The position numbers were made by a program, and so were the translations under genes. A stretch of DNA of 64,000 nucleotides from Marinobacterium lutimaris (GTDB taxonomy: Bacteria; Pseudomonadota; Gammaproteobacteria; Pseudomonadales; Balneatricaceae), in NCBI RefSeq assembly GCF_900108065.1, contig NZ_FNVQ01000004.1:1-64000 (forward strand). The letters are read 5' to 3'. The stretch's first letter is position 1; every line of letters begins with the position of its first letter. Below, one piece after another: positions 8,124 through 16,274 of the stretch. The notes beneath the pieces are model-generated. The model saw only the letters and a list, made by a program, of their open reading frames with translations. It searched no databases and was not told the DNA's origin.

Positions 8124-10289
8124 TTATTCAGTAACAACAAGTACGTCCTGCGCGGCGACGCCTTTACCGTCCGCGTAGACCACCAGCGGATTGATATCGA
8201 TCTCCTGGATCTCAGGACGCTCGACCATCAACTGCCCTACTTTGGCAACTACATCGGCCACCGCTTCCACATCCACGGCTGGCTCGCCACGGAATCCGCT
8301 CAGCAGTTTGGAAGCTTTCAGGCTGTGCAGTTTTTCGATAATCGCCTCGCGAGGAAGCTGCGGCGGAAGCAGCTGCACATCGCCCAGGGCCTCGACCCAG
8401 ACGCCGCCAAGGCCAACCATCAGGATCGGGCCCCACTGCGGATCCCGGCTGGCACCGACCACTAGCTCCAGTCCGCGCGCGCCCATTTTTTCTACCAGCG
8501 CACCGTCCAGCTCCAGCTCCGGCTCAGCCTTGCGCACATTGGCGTAAAGCTGTGTCCAGGCGTTACGCAGCTGCGCTTCGTCGGCGATATTGAGCAGTAC
8601 TCCGCCGACCTCGCTTTTGTGTGCCAGCTTGGCGGACTGGGCCTTGATCACCACCGGATAGCCGATATCGGAGGCGATGCTCACCGCTTCGTCTGCGGAA
8701 CGGGCCAGTGCACCGTCCGGTACCGGAATAGAAAGCTCACGCAGGATCTGTTTGCCGGACCATTCGGGCAGTACACCTTGACCAAGCTCAACCCGGGCCA
8801 GTGCCTCATGGCTGAGTGCAGCTGCCTGCTGTTGCTGCATCGCCTGACGACGACCAAAGCGGGTAATACGGGCAAGTGCGCGGATAGCGCGTTCAGGCGA
8901 GCGCATCACGATGGCACGATGGCGACGTGCTTCTGCAATAAACTCAGGGGAAAGCGGTACATCTTCGTTCTGCATGACAAAGATGGCGGGCTTTTCGCTA
9001 CCAGCGGTCGCCGCCAGGTAGTATTTCAGCCAGACCAGCGAGGCCTCCGGCCCCGGCATGGCCATAGATATCATGGCACTGCCGATCGAGGAGTCTGCCA
9101 GCAGGGCCTTAACCCCGGTTTCGATCAGGTCCGGCTGGAAGCTGACCAGAGTCCCCAGATCAAGCGGGTTACGCGGAGGCAGAAAATCCGGCAGGTGCTC
9201 CTTGAGAGCTGCAACCTGCTCTTGCGACAGCGGCGGCAACTCCAGGCCAAGAGGTTCCACATAATCCTGGCTCAGGCCGCAGATAGCGCCGGAGGCGGTC
9301 GCGAGCCCCATTCCACCGACCGGTGCAGTGGGATAGCGCAATAGCAACTGACTGACATCGATCGCCTCTTCCAGGCTATCCACCACGGCGACACCGGCAT
9401 ATTCCGCCATCAGCTGCATCGCGGCATGGTTACCCGCCAATGCACCGGTATGAGACTTGGCCGCCTCCTGAGAGCGTTCACTGCGACCGGGGTGTAGCAA
9501 CACGACGCCCTTACCACGGCTACGGGCTTCTTTTACGGCTGCGACGAAATCCGGCGCTGAACGGATCTGCTCGGCATATACCACGATGGCTCCGGTATAT
9601 TCGTCAGCAGCGAAATAGCTGACCATATCCGCAAGTCCTGTCTGGGCCTCGTTGCCGGTGGTCATCATATAGGAGAGCGGCACGCCACGTGCGCGCAGCG
9701 AAGCTGCGATATGCGCCCCGATACCACCGCTCTGCGCTACGACAGCCACCGCAGGGCCCTCTTCAGGATCGAGTGGTGCCGGCAGTTGCAGCTCCACCAT
9801 CATGACGTAGAAAGCGTTAACGTAGTTGAAGTAACCAACCGTATTAGGGCCTAGCAGGGTCATACCACCAGCGGCTGCTGTCTCGGCGATAATCCGCTGT
9901 TGTTCACGACCTTCGGCACCCATCTCGGCAAAGCCGGAGGCGAAGCAGACCGCGCCGCGCACACCACGCGCCACACAGGCCTTGACCGCATCCAGCACAG
10001 CTGCCGAGGGAAGCATCAGAATCGCCAGCTCCACACCTTCCGGCAGTTCAGCAATATCGGTCAGGATCTGGCGATCTCCCAACATGCCACCGCTGCGCCC
10101 GACAAGGTGAACCTCGCCCTTGAAGCCTCCGTCGATCAGGTTATTCAGTACCACCTGTCCAGCGGAACCAGGCTTGCTGGACATACCGATAATGGCAACG
10201 GATTCAGGATTAAAGATGGGACGGATATCCCGTCGAGTATCACCCAGGAAGGGCTGGCCAGCAACGCCAGCACTGTTCTGCATATTCAT
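8124..10289 (-). CDS. ADP-forming acyl-CoA synthetase (FerA-like candidate)
   Basis: A 721-residue single-chain ADP(NDP)-forming acyl-CoA synthetase with the CoA-binding, ligase-CoA and ATP-grasp domains in one polypeptide. Visible features are the N-terminal CoA-binding Rossmann part (PESVAIIGMSSKPGSAGQV), QSGGIGA, the phospho-histidine motif KSHTGALAGN, and the C-terminal ATP-grasp part (PVVIKAQSAKLAHKSEVGGV). The start at 10289 has GAGG 7 nt upstream. Feruloyl-CoA synthetase FerA of Sphingobium belongs to this family and sits next to a crotonase and under a MarR regulator, as here. Activation of a cinnamate-type acid is therefore the leading hypothesis. Other acyl substrates are possible. 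Confidence 0.85.
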   Translation of the reverse strand: MNMQNSAGVAGQPFLGDTRRDIRPIFNPESVAIIGMSSKPGSAGQVVLNNLIDGGFKGEVHLVGRSGGMLGDRQILTDIAELPEGVELAILMLPSAAVLDAVKACVARGVRGAVCFASGFAEMGAEGREQQRIIAETAAAGGMTLLGPNTVGYFNYVNAFYVMMVELQLPAPLDPEEGPAVAVVAQSGGIGAHIAASLRARGVPLSYMMTTGNEAQTGLADMVSYFAADEYTGAIVVYAEQIRSAPDFVAAVKEARSRGKGVVLLHPGRSERSQEAAKSHTGALAGNHAAMQLMAEYAGVAVVDSLEEAIDVSQLLLRYPTAPVGGMGLATASGAICGLSQDYVEPLGLELPPLSQEQVAALKEHLPDFLPPRNPLDLGTLVSFQPDLIETGVKALLADSSIGSAMISMAMPGPEASLVWLKYYLAATAGSEKPAIFVMQNEDVPLSPEFIAEARRHRAIVMRSPERAIRALARITRFGRRQAMQQQQAAALSHEALARVELGQGVLPEWSGKQILRELSIPVPDGALARSADEAVSIASDIGYPVVIKAQSAKLAHKSEVGGVLLNIADEAQLRNAWTQLYANVRKAEPELELDGALVEKMGARGLELVVGASRDPQWGPILMVGLGGVWVEALGDVQLLPPQLPREAIIEKLHSLKASKLLSGFRGEPAVDVEAVADVVAKVGQLMVERPEIQEIDINPLVVYADGKGVAAQDVLVVTE

Positions 10290-10358
10290 AACGAGCCTCA
10301 ACTATTATTTTTATGATGTTCGTTTAACTACAGTGAACTGTGATCGATCTATCGGGAT

Positions 10359-11150
10359 TTAGTCAGGAACCACCTTGTTCGCGCGCTTCTCCAGGAAGGC
10401 ATTGACCCGCTCTTTCGCCTCAGGAGCATCCTGGGTGATCGCCGCCATCAGAGACTCGGTAAACAGGCCGTGGGTCATCGGCTGCTCAGCGATCAGCGGC
10501 AGGGCATTGAGAATGGCAAAGTTGGAAAGCGGCAGGTTAGAAGCGACTTTTTCCGCCAGTTCGCGGGCTTTTTTCATACCCTCGCCCGGTTTCACTACAT
10601 AGTGGGCCAGGCCTATCTGATGGGCCTCTTTAGCATCCACCACATGGCCGGTGAGCATCATTTCAGCCACGCGTGAGAAACCGATAAGTTTGGTGATTCT
10701 GACCGAGCCACCGCCGCCAAGGAAAATACCCCGCTGACCTTCCGGCAGCCCGAAATATGCGCTCTCTTCGGCAATACGCACATGCAGAGCGGAGGCCAGT
10801 TCCAGGCCACCACCCACCACGGCGCCATGCAGCACGGCAATTACCGGGGCACGACCAAACTGAATTCGACGGAAAGCCTCGTACCAGAGCATGGAGCCTT
10901 CAATGTTTTCACCTGAGGAGGACTCTTTCAGTTCGGACAGATCCAGCCCGGCACTAAAGTGGTTGCCGGCACCGGTCAGGATCACGGCCTTTACTGTAGC
11001 CGGGAGTTCTGAAAACGCCGCCTGCAGTTCTGTGACCATGGCCATACTCAGAGCGTTGCGCTTTTCGGGACGGTTCAATGTGATAGTGGCGATAGCATTA
11101 TCGATGGCAACGGTCACCATGGACTCGGCGCCAACTGTTAGTTCGGTCAT
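10359..11150 (-). CDS. Crotonase-family enoyl-CoA hydratase (possibly hydratase/lyase)
   Basis: A 263-residue crotonase-fold enzyme. The oxyanion-hole segments are FSAGLDLSEL and HGAVVGGGLELAS. The two catalytic glutamates of hydratases are present, in GGGLE and in LPEGQRGIFLGGGG. It would hydrate a 2-enoyl-CoA such as cinnamoyl-CoA. Some relatives (p-hydroxycinnamoyl-CoA hydratase/lyase) also cleave the product to aldehyde and acetyl-CoA, and the sequence alone does not decide which. It is the promoter-proximal gene of the leftward operon 11150-3945. The start follows AAGGAG. A promoter with a MarR-type palindrome lies about 115-160 bp upstream. Confidence 0.9.
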   Translation of the reverse strand: MTELTVGAESMVTVAIDNAIATITLNRPEKRNALSMAMVTELQAAFSELPATVKAVILTGAGNHFSAGLDLSELKESSSGENIEGSMLWYEAFRRIQFGRAPVIAVLHGAVVGGGLELASALHVRIAEESAYFGLPEGQRGIFLGGGGSVRITKLIGFSRVAEMMLTGHVVDAKEAHQIGLAHYVVKPGEGMKKARELAEKVASNLPLSNFAILNALPLIAEQPMTHGLFTESLMAAITQDAPEAKERVNAFLEKRANKVVPD

Positions 11151-11263
11151 TATTATTCTCCTTACACTGGCTTCTTATTCTTGTCACCGAGAGGGCTGAC
11201 CACCTCTCCGCTTACCCGACCCACCAAAGCTACTTTGGGAGGCTTTTGTAAACCGTGTTATTT

Positions 11264-11307
11264 GTTAACCTGGTTAGCATATTGTCATGGTATGATGGGG
11301 ACATCAA
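11264..11307 (-). promoter_or_regulatory. Promoter and MarR-type operator of the crotonase/acyl-CoA operon
   Basis: On the minus strand a -35 box TTGATG (11302-11307) is separated by 17 bp from a -10 box CAATAT (11279-11284). Directly after it lies the pseudo-palindrome GTTAACCTGGTTAGC (11264-11278, plus-strand reading), where a repressor would block the start point. The 45-bp block 11264-11308 matches 15056-15100 in 33 positions, including both boxes and the operator. A small hairpin CCAAAG-CTA-CTTTGG follows in the leader at 11224-11238. Confidence 0.7.
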
Positions 11308-11433
11308 CAGGCTGGAGTGAAAAAGTTGCAGCGCGCCCTTGAGCAGGACGTAACCTGAGACAAAAGACCCGCGCCCCTCCAGCCAAGCAGCGATACCTTC
11401 GCCCAATAAATCGAATATCCGAAGGAGGCCCCA

Positions 11434-11934
11434 GTGGCACCACGAGAACCCCAACCTGACGAGAAAGGCACCTCCAGCGGCCAGGCAACGCAAGATCTGC
11501 CCGACATCCTGAATGGCGCCCTGGGTTACGCGATCAAACGCGCCCAGGTCCACGCCTACGAGCTGTTTTACAAATCCTTCGGTCAGGACACGATCTCGCC
11601 GGCCCGACTCACCGCTCTGACGTTTATCAGCAATAATGCAGGCATTACCCAATCAGCCCTCGCTCAAAAGCTCAATATCAGCCGGGCAGGCATCGTCAAA
11701 GTCGTAGACAGACTGGAGGCGATGAATCTGATTGAGCGCAGAGCCAAGAAAGGTGACCGCCGCAGCTATTCGCTATACCTCACAGAGCCAGGCAAGGATG
11801 AACTCTCCTGGCTGGCCAAGCAGACCCAGAAGTACGAGACGCTGCTGGCCTCGAACCTCAACGATACCGAGCGGGAACAACTGATCACCCTGCTGGAAAA
11901 GATGATTTCGCCCGACACCCAGCCACAAACCTAG
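11434..11934 (+). CDS. MarR-family transcriptional regulator (FerC-like candidate)
   Basis: A 166-residue MarR-type winged-helix regulator. The GTG start at 11434 is chosen because GAAGGAGG lies 5 nt before it. The winged helix runs through TQSALAQKLNISRAGIVKVV (recognition helix) and ERRAKKGDRRSYSLYLTEPG (wing with the conserved DxR). A C-terminal dimerisation helix follows. The gene is divergent from the crotonase/acyl-CoA synthetase operon and shares its 280-bp control region. In Sphingobium the MarR-type FerC represses ferBA and is released by hydroxycinnamoyl-CoA esters. The same logic is likely here (inference). The same operator pattern also precedes the porin gene. Confidence 0.9.
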   Translation: MAPREPQPDEKGTSSGQATQDLPDILNGALGYAIKRAQVHAYELFYKSFGQDTISPARLTALTFISNNAGITQSALAQKLNISRAGIVKVVDRLEAMNLIERRAKKGDRRSYSLYLTEPGKDELSWLAKQTQKYETLLASNLNDTEREQLITLLEKMISPDTQPQT

Positions 11935-11948
11935 CCACGAATGACACT

Positions 11949-11976
11949 CAGCTGACGGTGCCTGCTCCGTCAGCTG
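11949..11976 (+). terminator. Hairpin downstream of marR
   Basis: CAGCTGACGG (11949-11958) and CCGTCAGCTG (11967-11976) form a perfect 10-bp stem with an 8-nt loop, 15 bp after the marR stop. No U-tract follows, so termination strength is uncertain. Confidence 0.6.
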
Positions 11977-12215
11977 TCTGGCTGCCAGACTCCAGTCGCT
12001 CGAAATCCACTAAAACGACAAGCCCCTTATCCACCTACCCGTTCGTTTCAATCTGCCCCCCTCTAACCGATAATCAGCTGCCTGAAAAGAATACAAATTC
12101 AGAATCCATCATTAATAATTAATTTTTGGTTAAAACTTAATTAATTCGATCATATCGACAAATTAACCTAAAAAATAAACCTTAAATAAACCAATTAAAA
12201 AAACGTATACCTTAT
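11977..12215. other. Non-coding, strongly AT-rich segment upstream of fdhA
   Basis: No gene is visible between marR and fdhA. From about 12090 to 12215 the DNA turns very AT-rich (runs such as TTAATTAATAATTAA and CCTAAAAAATAAA), in contrast with the GC-rich surroundings. This looks like an upstream promoter element or a bendable or H-NS-type region. I could not fix a -10/-35 pair for fdhA. Confidence 0.5.
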
Positions 12216-12235
12216 TGACCATTCCGTATTGGTCA
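12216..12235. promoter_or_regulatory. Candidate operator upstream of formaldehyde dehydrogenase
   Basis: TGACCA (12216-12221) and TGGTCA (12230-12235) form a perfect 6-bp inverted repeat with an 8-bp spacer, 90 bp before the fdhA start. A TTGACC sequence that could act as a -35 box overlaps its left arm. The regulator is unknown. Confidence 0.45.
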
Positions 12236-12325
12236 TTGGAAAAATCAAAGCGTATTTTTTCAGATGGAAATCAATATTTCCCCTTACCTTCAGGCATCAA
12301 ACCAATAAATATTAGAGGAAAAGCA

Positions 12326-13525
12326 ATGAGTCACTCTCATTCGAATCGAGGTGTCGTTTACAAAGGCCCAGGCGAAGTCGCTGTCGAAAATATTCCTTAT
12401 CCCAAACTTGAGATTGGCGGCAGAAAATGCGACCACGGCGTTATTCTCAAAGTTGTCACCACCAATATCTGCGGTAGCGACCAGCATATGGTCCGCGGTC
12501 GTACCACCGCCCCCTCCGGCCTGGTGCTGGGTCATGAGATCACCGGCCTGGTGGTGGAATGTGGACGCGACGTGGAGTTCATCAAGCCCGGCGACCTGGT
12601 ATCCGTACCCTTCAATATCGCCTGCGGCCGCTGCCGCAACTGTAAAGAGGGCAAAACCGGGATCTGCCTAAACGTCAATCCGGCACGTCCTGGCGCAGCC
12701 TACGGCTATGTCGACATGGGTGGCTGGGTCGGCGGTCAAACCGAATACGTCATGGTGCCCTATGCCGATTTCAACCTGCTGAAGTTTCCGGATTCAGACC
12801 AGGCGATGGAGAAGATCCAGGACCTGACGCTACTCTCCGATATTTTCCCGACTGGCTTTCACGGCTGCGTAACCGCGGGCGTTGGGCCGGGATCTACTGT
12901 TTACATCGCAGGAGCCGGCCCCGTGGGCCTGGCGGCGGCAGTTTCCGCTCAGCTGCTTGGCGCAGCCTGCGTCATCGTCGGTGATATGAATGAATCCCGC
13001 CTGGCCCAGGCACGCAGCTTCGGCTGTGAAACCATCGACCTCACCGAAGAGGGCGATATGGCGGATAAGGTAGAAGCGATCCTTGGCGAGCGCGAAGTCG
13101 ATGCGTTTGTAGACTGTGTTGGCTTTGAAGCCCACGCCTGCGGCTGTAACCACGGTAAAGAAGCACCGGCCACCGTACTTAACTCTGCCATGCAGTTAAC
13201 ACGTGCCGGTGGCGAGATAGGTATCCCGGGCCTCTATGTCACCGAGGATCCAGGCGCCGTTGATGAGGCTGCCAAAGAGGGCGCCCTGAGCATGCGCTTT
13301 GGTCTCGGCTGGGCAAAATCCCACAGTTTCCACACAGGCCAGTGCCCGGTGATGAAGTACCACCGTCCGCTGATGCAGGCGATCCTGTTTGGCAAGGTCA
13401 ATATCGCCGACGCTGTCAACGTGAAGATGATTACGCTCGACCAGGCCCCCCAGGGATATGCCGATTTCGATGGTGGTGCGGCCACCAAGTTTGTTATCGA
13501 TCCCCACGGTTCAGTCGCCGCCTGA
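12326..13525 (+). CDS. fdhA: Glutathione-independent formaldehyde dehydrogenase
   Basis: Zinc-dependent, NAD+-linked medium-chain dehydrogenase that oxidises formaldehyde to formate without glutathione. The start at 12326 (MSHSHSNRGVVY) follows AGAGGAA and yields 399 residues, the same size as Pseudomonas putida FdhA. An upstream in-frame start would add an unlikely leader. Motifs are ICGSDQH (catalytic zinc ligand Cys), LGHEITG, the structural zinc lobe CGRCRNCKEGKTGIC, and the Rossmann motif GAGPVGLAAAVSA. The SDIFPTGFHGC and long MKYHRPLM-containing insert are typical of this subgroup. It probably detoxifies formaldehyde released by the aromatic O-demethylases at 15.3-19.5 kb and 53-55 kb. 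Confidence 0.95.
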   Translation: MSHSHSNRGVVYKGPGEVAVENIPYPKLEIGGRKCDHGVILKVVTTNICGSDQHMVRGRTTAPSGLVLGHEITGLVVECGRDVEFIKPGDLVSVPFNIACGRCRNCKEGKTGICLNVNPARPGAAYGYVDMGGWVGGQTEYVMVPYADFNLLKFPDSDQAMEKIQDLTLLSDIFPTGFHGCVTAGVGPGSTVYIAGAGPVGLAAAVSAQLLGAACVIVGDMNESRLAQARSFGCETIDLTEEGDMADKVEAILGEREVDAFVDCVGFEAHACGCNHGKEAPATVLNSAMQLTRAGGEIGIPGLYVTEDPGAVDEAAKEGALSMRFGLGWAKSHSFHTGQCPVMKYHRPLMQAILFGKVNIADAVNVKMITLDQAPQGYADFDGGAATKFVIDPHGSVAA

Positions 13526-13605
13526 ACACCAGCGCCAGTCATCCGGCTGGCGCCCCTCTTCTCAACCCCCGCATTAACATTTCACCCTTCGCCTGCGAGG
13601 TCTTT

Positions 13606-13630
13606 GAGAGGATAACCTCCTCTCTTTTTT
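13606..13630 (+). terminator. Intrinsic terminator of fdhA
   Basis: GAGAGGA (13606-13612) and TCCTCTC (13618-13624) form a 7-bp stem followed by six T. A second hairpin closer to the gene, GCGCCAG (13532-13538) with CTGGCGC (13547-13553), lacks a T-run. Confidence 0.8.
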
Positions 13631-13701
13631 CATCATCGCCTTTAACAGACCTCCCCGCCCTCAGCCGAGTATCACAACAGCATTCGCTATATAACAGGCA
13701 C

Positions 13702-13734
13702 AAAAAAAGCGCTTCACAAACCTGCAAAGCGCCT
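13702..13734 (-). terminator. Intrinsic terminator of the porin gene
   Basis: GCGCTT (13709-13714) and AAGCGC (13727-13732) form the stem. On the minus strand it is followed by seven T (complement of the A-run 13702-13708). It lies 45 bp past the porin stop codon. Confidence 0.8.
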
Positions 13735-13778
13735 TGAGGACCGGCCTAGTACCGGTGGGACCAACTCGGTATTTCTAC

Positions 13779-14858
13779 TCAGAATTTGTACATGGCCATC
13801 AGTTCAACCTGAGTACCTGCAGGTCTCAACGAGGAGGACGCGGAAGTGGGCGGACGGGTTGCCGTATTCAGATCACGCCACTCGATACCAAAGTCCAACT
13901 GCGGCAGATAGCTGTAGATCAGCGTCACATTGGTGGACTTGAGCGTGTCGTCATCGGTAAACGCAGCCGCCTTGTCAAACTCGTCAGCGGTGACCTGGCC
14001 GTAGCGCACAATTCCCTTCAGCTTGTCGGTAAACTGATGAGCCACGCCCGCCGAGAAACCGGTAACGGTAATCATGTCACCGTCTGCGTTCACATCTGAA
14101 GTTAAGGAGCCCTTGGCACCGTTATAACCCCAGCCGGAATACGCACCCGCCCCCTTACCGCTGAAACCGTTAATCGAGACGTCGGTATTACCAAACTTGA
14201 ATTTGGCACCTGCCGCCAGCGCCACACCGTAATCGGAGTCATCAACTCCGGTTTCGACTTCACGTCCGCTCATAGCGACGTTGAAGACGTGCCCGCCTTC
14301 AGTGCGCCAGGTGTAAGCCGCTACCAGGTCAGGAACATCCGCGTCGTCATAGTAGGGTTGTTGGAGAGTGAAACGGGCGCCACCCAGGGAATAGTGCATC
14401 ACCAGGTCCGGCCTGAGCTCTGAGCCACTGCCGACGAAGGTACCGTTACCGCTGCCGAAAAAGTTGATCGCCCCCACATCGACAGGTACCACCGACCAGA
14501 ACTGCCCGTTCCAGGTTTGACCGATCGTCAGGTTATCCACGTTGATATAAGCATGCCGAAGACGCAAAGCGTAGGAGCTATCCTCTTCGGTGTTGTTATC
14601 CCAGAAGTCCCCTTCTATGAAGCCGATAACCTTATGACCCTCGATATCGCGCTTCATGGCAAAGTTCAATCGTGTCTGCCGAACGCTGCCATCGAAGGAG
14701 TTATCGCCATCATCGGGTTGGGTGAAAACCCCTTCGGCTTTGACATAGCCACCGATGGAAAGGCTGGTGCCATTGAATTCGCCCAGTTCCATTGCCGAAA
14801 CCTGGCCAGCCATAGAAGCCGCCATGACAGCAGCAGCCAGTTTGCTTTTGATATGCAT
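13779..14858 (-). CDS. Outer-membrane porin
   Basis: A 359-residue beta-barrel porin. A Sec signal peptide (MHIKSKLAAAVMAASMAG, cleavage after VSA) precedes a mature chain with alternating hydrophobic residues (LSIGGYVKAEGVF, LNFAMKRDIEGHKVIGFIEG, FTLQQPYY) and a terminal aromatic residue (MAMYKF) recognised by the Bam machinery. It resembles proteobacterial porins of the DcaP/aromatic-compound group, though the exact family is uncertain. It has its own promoter about 200 bp upstream, nearly identical to that of the crotonase operon. This suggests that it is induced with aromatic-acid catabolism and admits the substrate. A terminator follows. Confidence 0.85.
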   Translation of the reverse strand: MHIKSKLAAAVMAASMAGQVSAMELGEFNGTSLSIGGYVKAEGVFTQPDDGDNSFDGSVRQTRLNFAMKRDIEGHKVIGFIEGDFWDNNTEEDSSYALRLRHAYINVDNLTIGQTWNGQFWSVVPVDVGAINFFGSGNGTFVGSGSELRPDLVMHYSLGGARFTLQQPYYDDADVPDLVAAYTWRTEGGHVFNVAMSGREVETGVDDSDYGVALAAGAKFKFGNTDVSINGFSGKGAGAYSGWGYNGAKGSLTSDVNADGDMITVTGFSAGVAHQFTDKLKGIVRYGQVTADEFDKAAAFTDDDTLKSTNVTLIYSYLPQLDFGIEWRDLNTATRPPTSASSSLRPAGTQVELMAMYKF

Positions 14859-15055
14859 TCTAACCTCATTATTTTTATTCGTGGTTTTACTTGCAATTTT
14901 GATGTTTTTTTGCGGTTATTATTTAGCCCTAACCTCCAAGCTATAAATCGAATATTTTTTATTTAATAAAAATAAAAAATCACTTTATCAAATGGATAAA
15001 AACTCCATTCAAACAATAAAAACCAGCACAGTTTTTTAAGTAAACCATGATTACT

Positions 15056-15099
15056 GTTAACCTGGGTAACATACTGTCACGAGACGTTACCCACATCAA
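15056..15099 (-). promoter_or_regulatory. Porin promoter with the same MarR-type operator
   Basis: Minus-strand -35 TTGATG (15094-15099), 17-bp spacer, -10 CAGTAT (15071-15076), then the palindrome GTTAACCTGGGTAAC (15056-15070, plus reading). The layout is identical to 11264-11307. In addition GGGTAAC (15064-15070) has an inverted mate GTTACCC at 15086-15092. The predicted leader to the porin start (14858) is about 200 nt. Confidence 0.7.
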
Positions 15100-15277
15100 C
15101 CTCTATTGCGAAAAAGTTCATCTAAAATGCGATAAAAATATCGTAGGGAAATTTGCGCTACTGAAAGAAGTCTAAACGCTAAAATTTAGGGAAATTAAAT
15201 TATTGTGGATATCAACAAATAAGGACGGAAGACGATGAACTCATCATCGTCCTCCGTTGCGACGACCGACCGGCGGA
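15100..15277. other. Intergenic end of the demethylase operon
   Basis: There is no gene between the reductase stop (15278) and the porin promoter. A hairpin GACGATGA (15231-15238) / TCATCGTC (15244-15251) with weak outer GGA/TCC pairing may end the leftward oxygenase operon, but it lacks a clear T-run. The rest of the 14859-15277 gap is AT-rich porin leader. Confidence 0.5.
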
Positions 15278-16264
15278 TTACTTACGCAGCTCCGGATCTC
15301 CTTTCCAGGCCGGGTCTACCGCTATCGATCCGCTGACCAAACGCGAGACACAGGTACAAAGCTGTTTGTTTTCGCTGTGCTGTTCTTCGCTAAAGAACAC
15401 ATCACGGTGATCAATCTCACCGTTTATAGAAGTCACATCCATAGCACACAGACCACACTCGCCACGGCGACAGTCAGACAGCACCTCAACACCCGCCTCG
15501 GTCAGCACATCCAGAATCGAGCGATCCTTAGGCACGTTGACCTCCAATCCCAGCCGAGGAACCTTCACCGTAAAGGGCCCCGACGGGTGACGACCACTGG
15601 AGCCGAAGGTCTCATAGTGAAGCCCTGCGGGCTCTCGCCCCTGAGCCCGCCATTGTCCACGCACGGCTTCCATGAGCCCCAAGGGTCCACAGATGTAGAG
15701 CTCGCCCTTCGGATGCAGGTTTTCAATTTCGGCAGCGATATCCATATGGGTGCCATCGGCATCGGTAAACAGCTGAACGCTATCGTCCAGAAGCGCTCTG
15801 AGCTCTTCGGCGTAGGCTAACTCTTCCCGGCTGCGAGCCGCGTAGAGCATGCGTACCTTTTCGCCACGAGAAGCCAGAGCACGGGCCATGGCAAAGATAG
15901 GCGTGATACCGATCCCGCCAGCAATAAGCAGATACTCAGGAGCACCGTAGGAGAGCTCAAAGTCGCAGGCAGCAGGGGTGACGCTGACCCGCGCACCCGG
16001 CTCTAACGTCCACATGTAACGGGAACCGCCGCGGCTGTCGGGCAGCTGCTTTACCGCGATAACCAGGCCACCATTATCCAGTTGCCGCACCACTGAATAG
16101 GAGCGGTGGTCCGGCCGGTCATCGATCATCACCTTTACATTGATATGGGAGCCGGGCTGTGCCGACTCCATGGCTGCCGGCTGCAGATGGATCTCCCGCA
16201 CGGTCGGAGTGATGTTCTGTATGCCGATCACCTGCGCTTCGTGCCAGACACTGAGATTTCGCAT
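15278..16264 (-). CDS. VanB-type oxygenase reductase (FMN, NAD(P)H, 2Fe-2S)
   Basis: A 328-residue phthalate-dioxygenase-reductase-type electron carrier that would deliver NADH electrons to the neighbouring Rieske oxygenase. Domains run in order: FMN/FAD-binding barrel with HRSYSVVRQ (about residues 53-61), NAD-binding domain beginning LLIAGGIGITPIFAMA, and a C-terminal plant-type [2Fe-2S] domain with SDCRRGECGLCAMDV plus the fourth Cys in QLCTCVSRL. It starts 10 bp after the stop of the Rieske gene 16275-17336, so the two look like a dedicated pair. It is a paralogue of the reductase at 18555-19538. Confidence 0.92.
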   Translation of the reverse strand: MRNLSVWHEAQVIGIQNITPTVREIHLQPAAMESAQPGSHINVKVMIDDRPDHRSYSVVRQLDNGGLVIAVKQLPDSRGGSRYMWTLEPGARVSVTPAACDFELSYGAPEYLLIAGGIGITPIFAMARALASRGEKVRMLYAARSREELAYAEELRALLDDSVQLFTDADGTHMDIAAEIENLHPKGELYICGPLGLMEAVRGQWRAQGREPAGLHYETFGSSGRHPSGPFTVKVPRLGLEVNVPKDRSILDVLTEAGVEVLSDCRRGECGLCAMDVTSINGEIDHRDVFFSEEQHSENKQLCTCVSRLVSGSIAVDPAWKGDPELRK

Positions 16265-16274
16265 AACGCACTCC

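Noticed and set aside
7251-8465. 404-codon open frame opposite the SDR and acyl-CoA synthetase genes
   Set aside because: Antisense to two recognised enzymes. No motif or ribosome-binding context.
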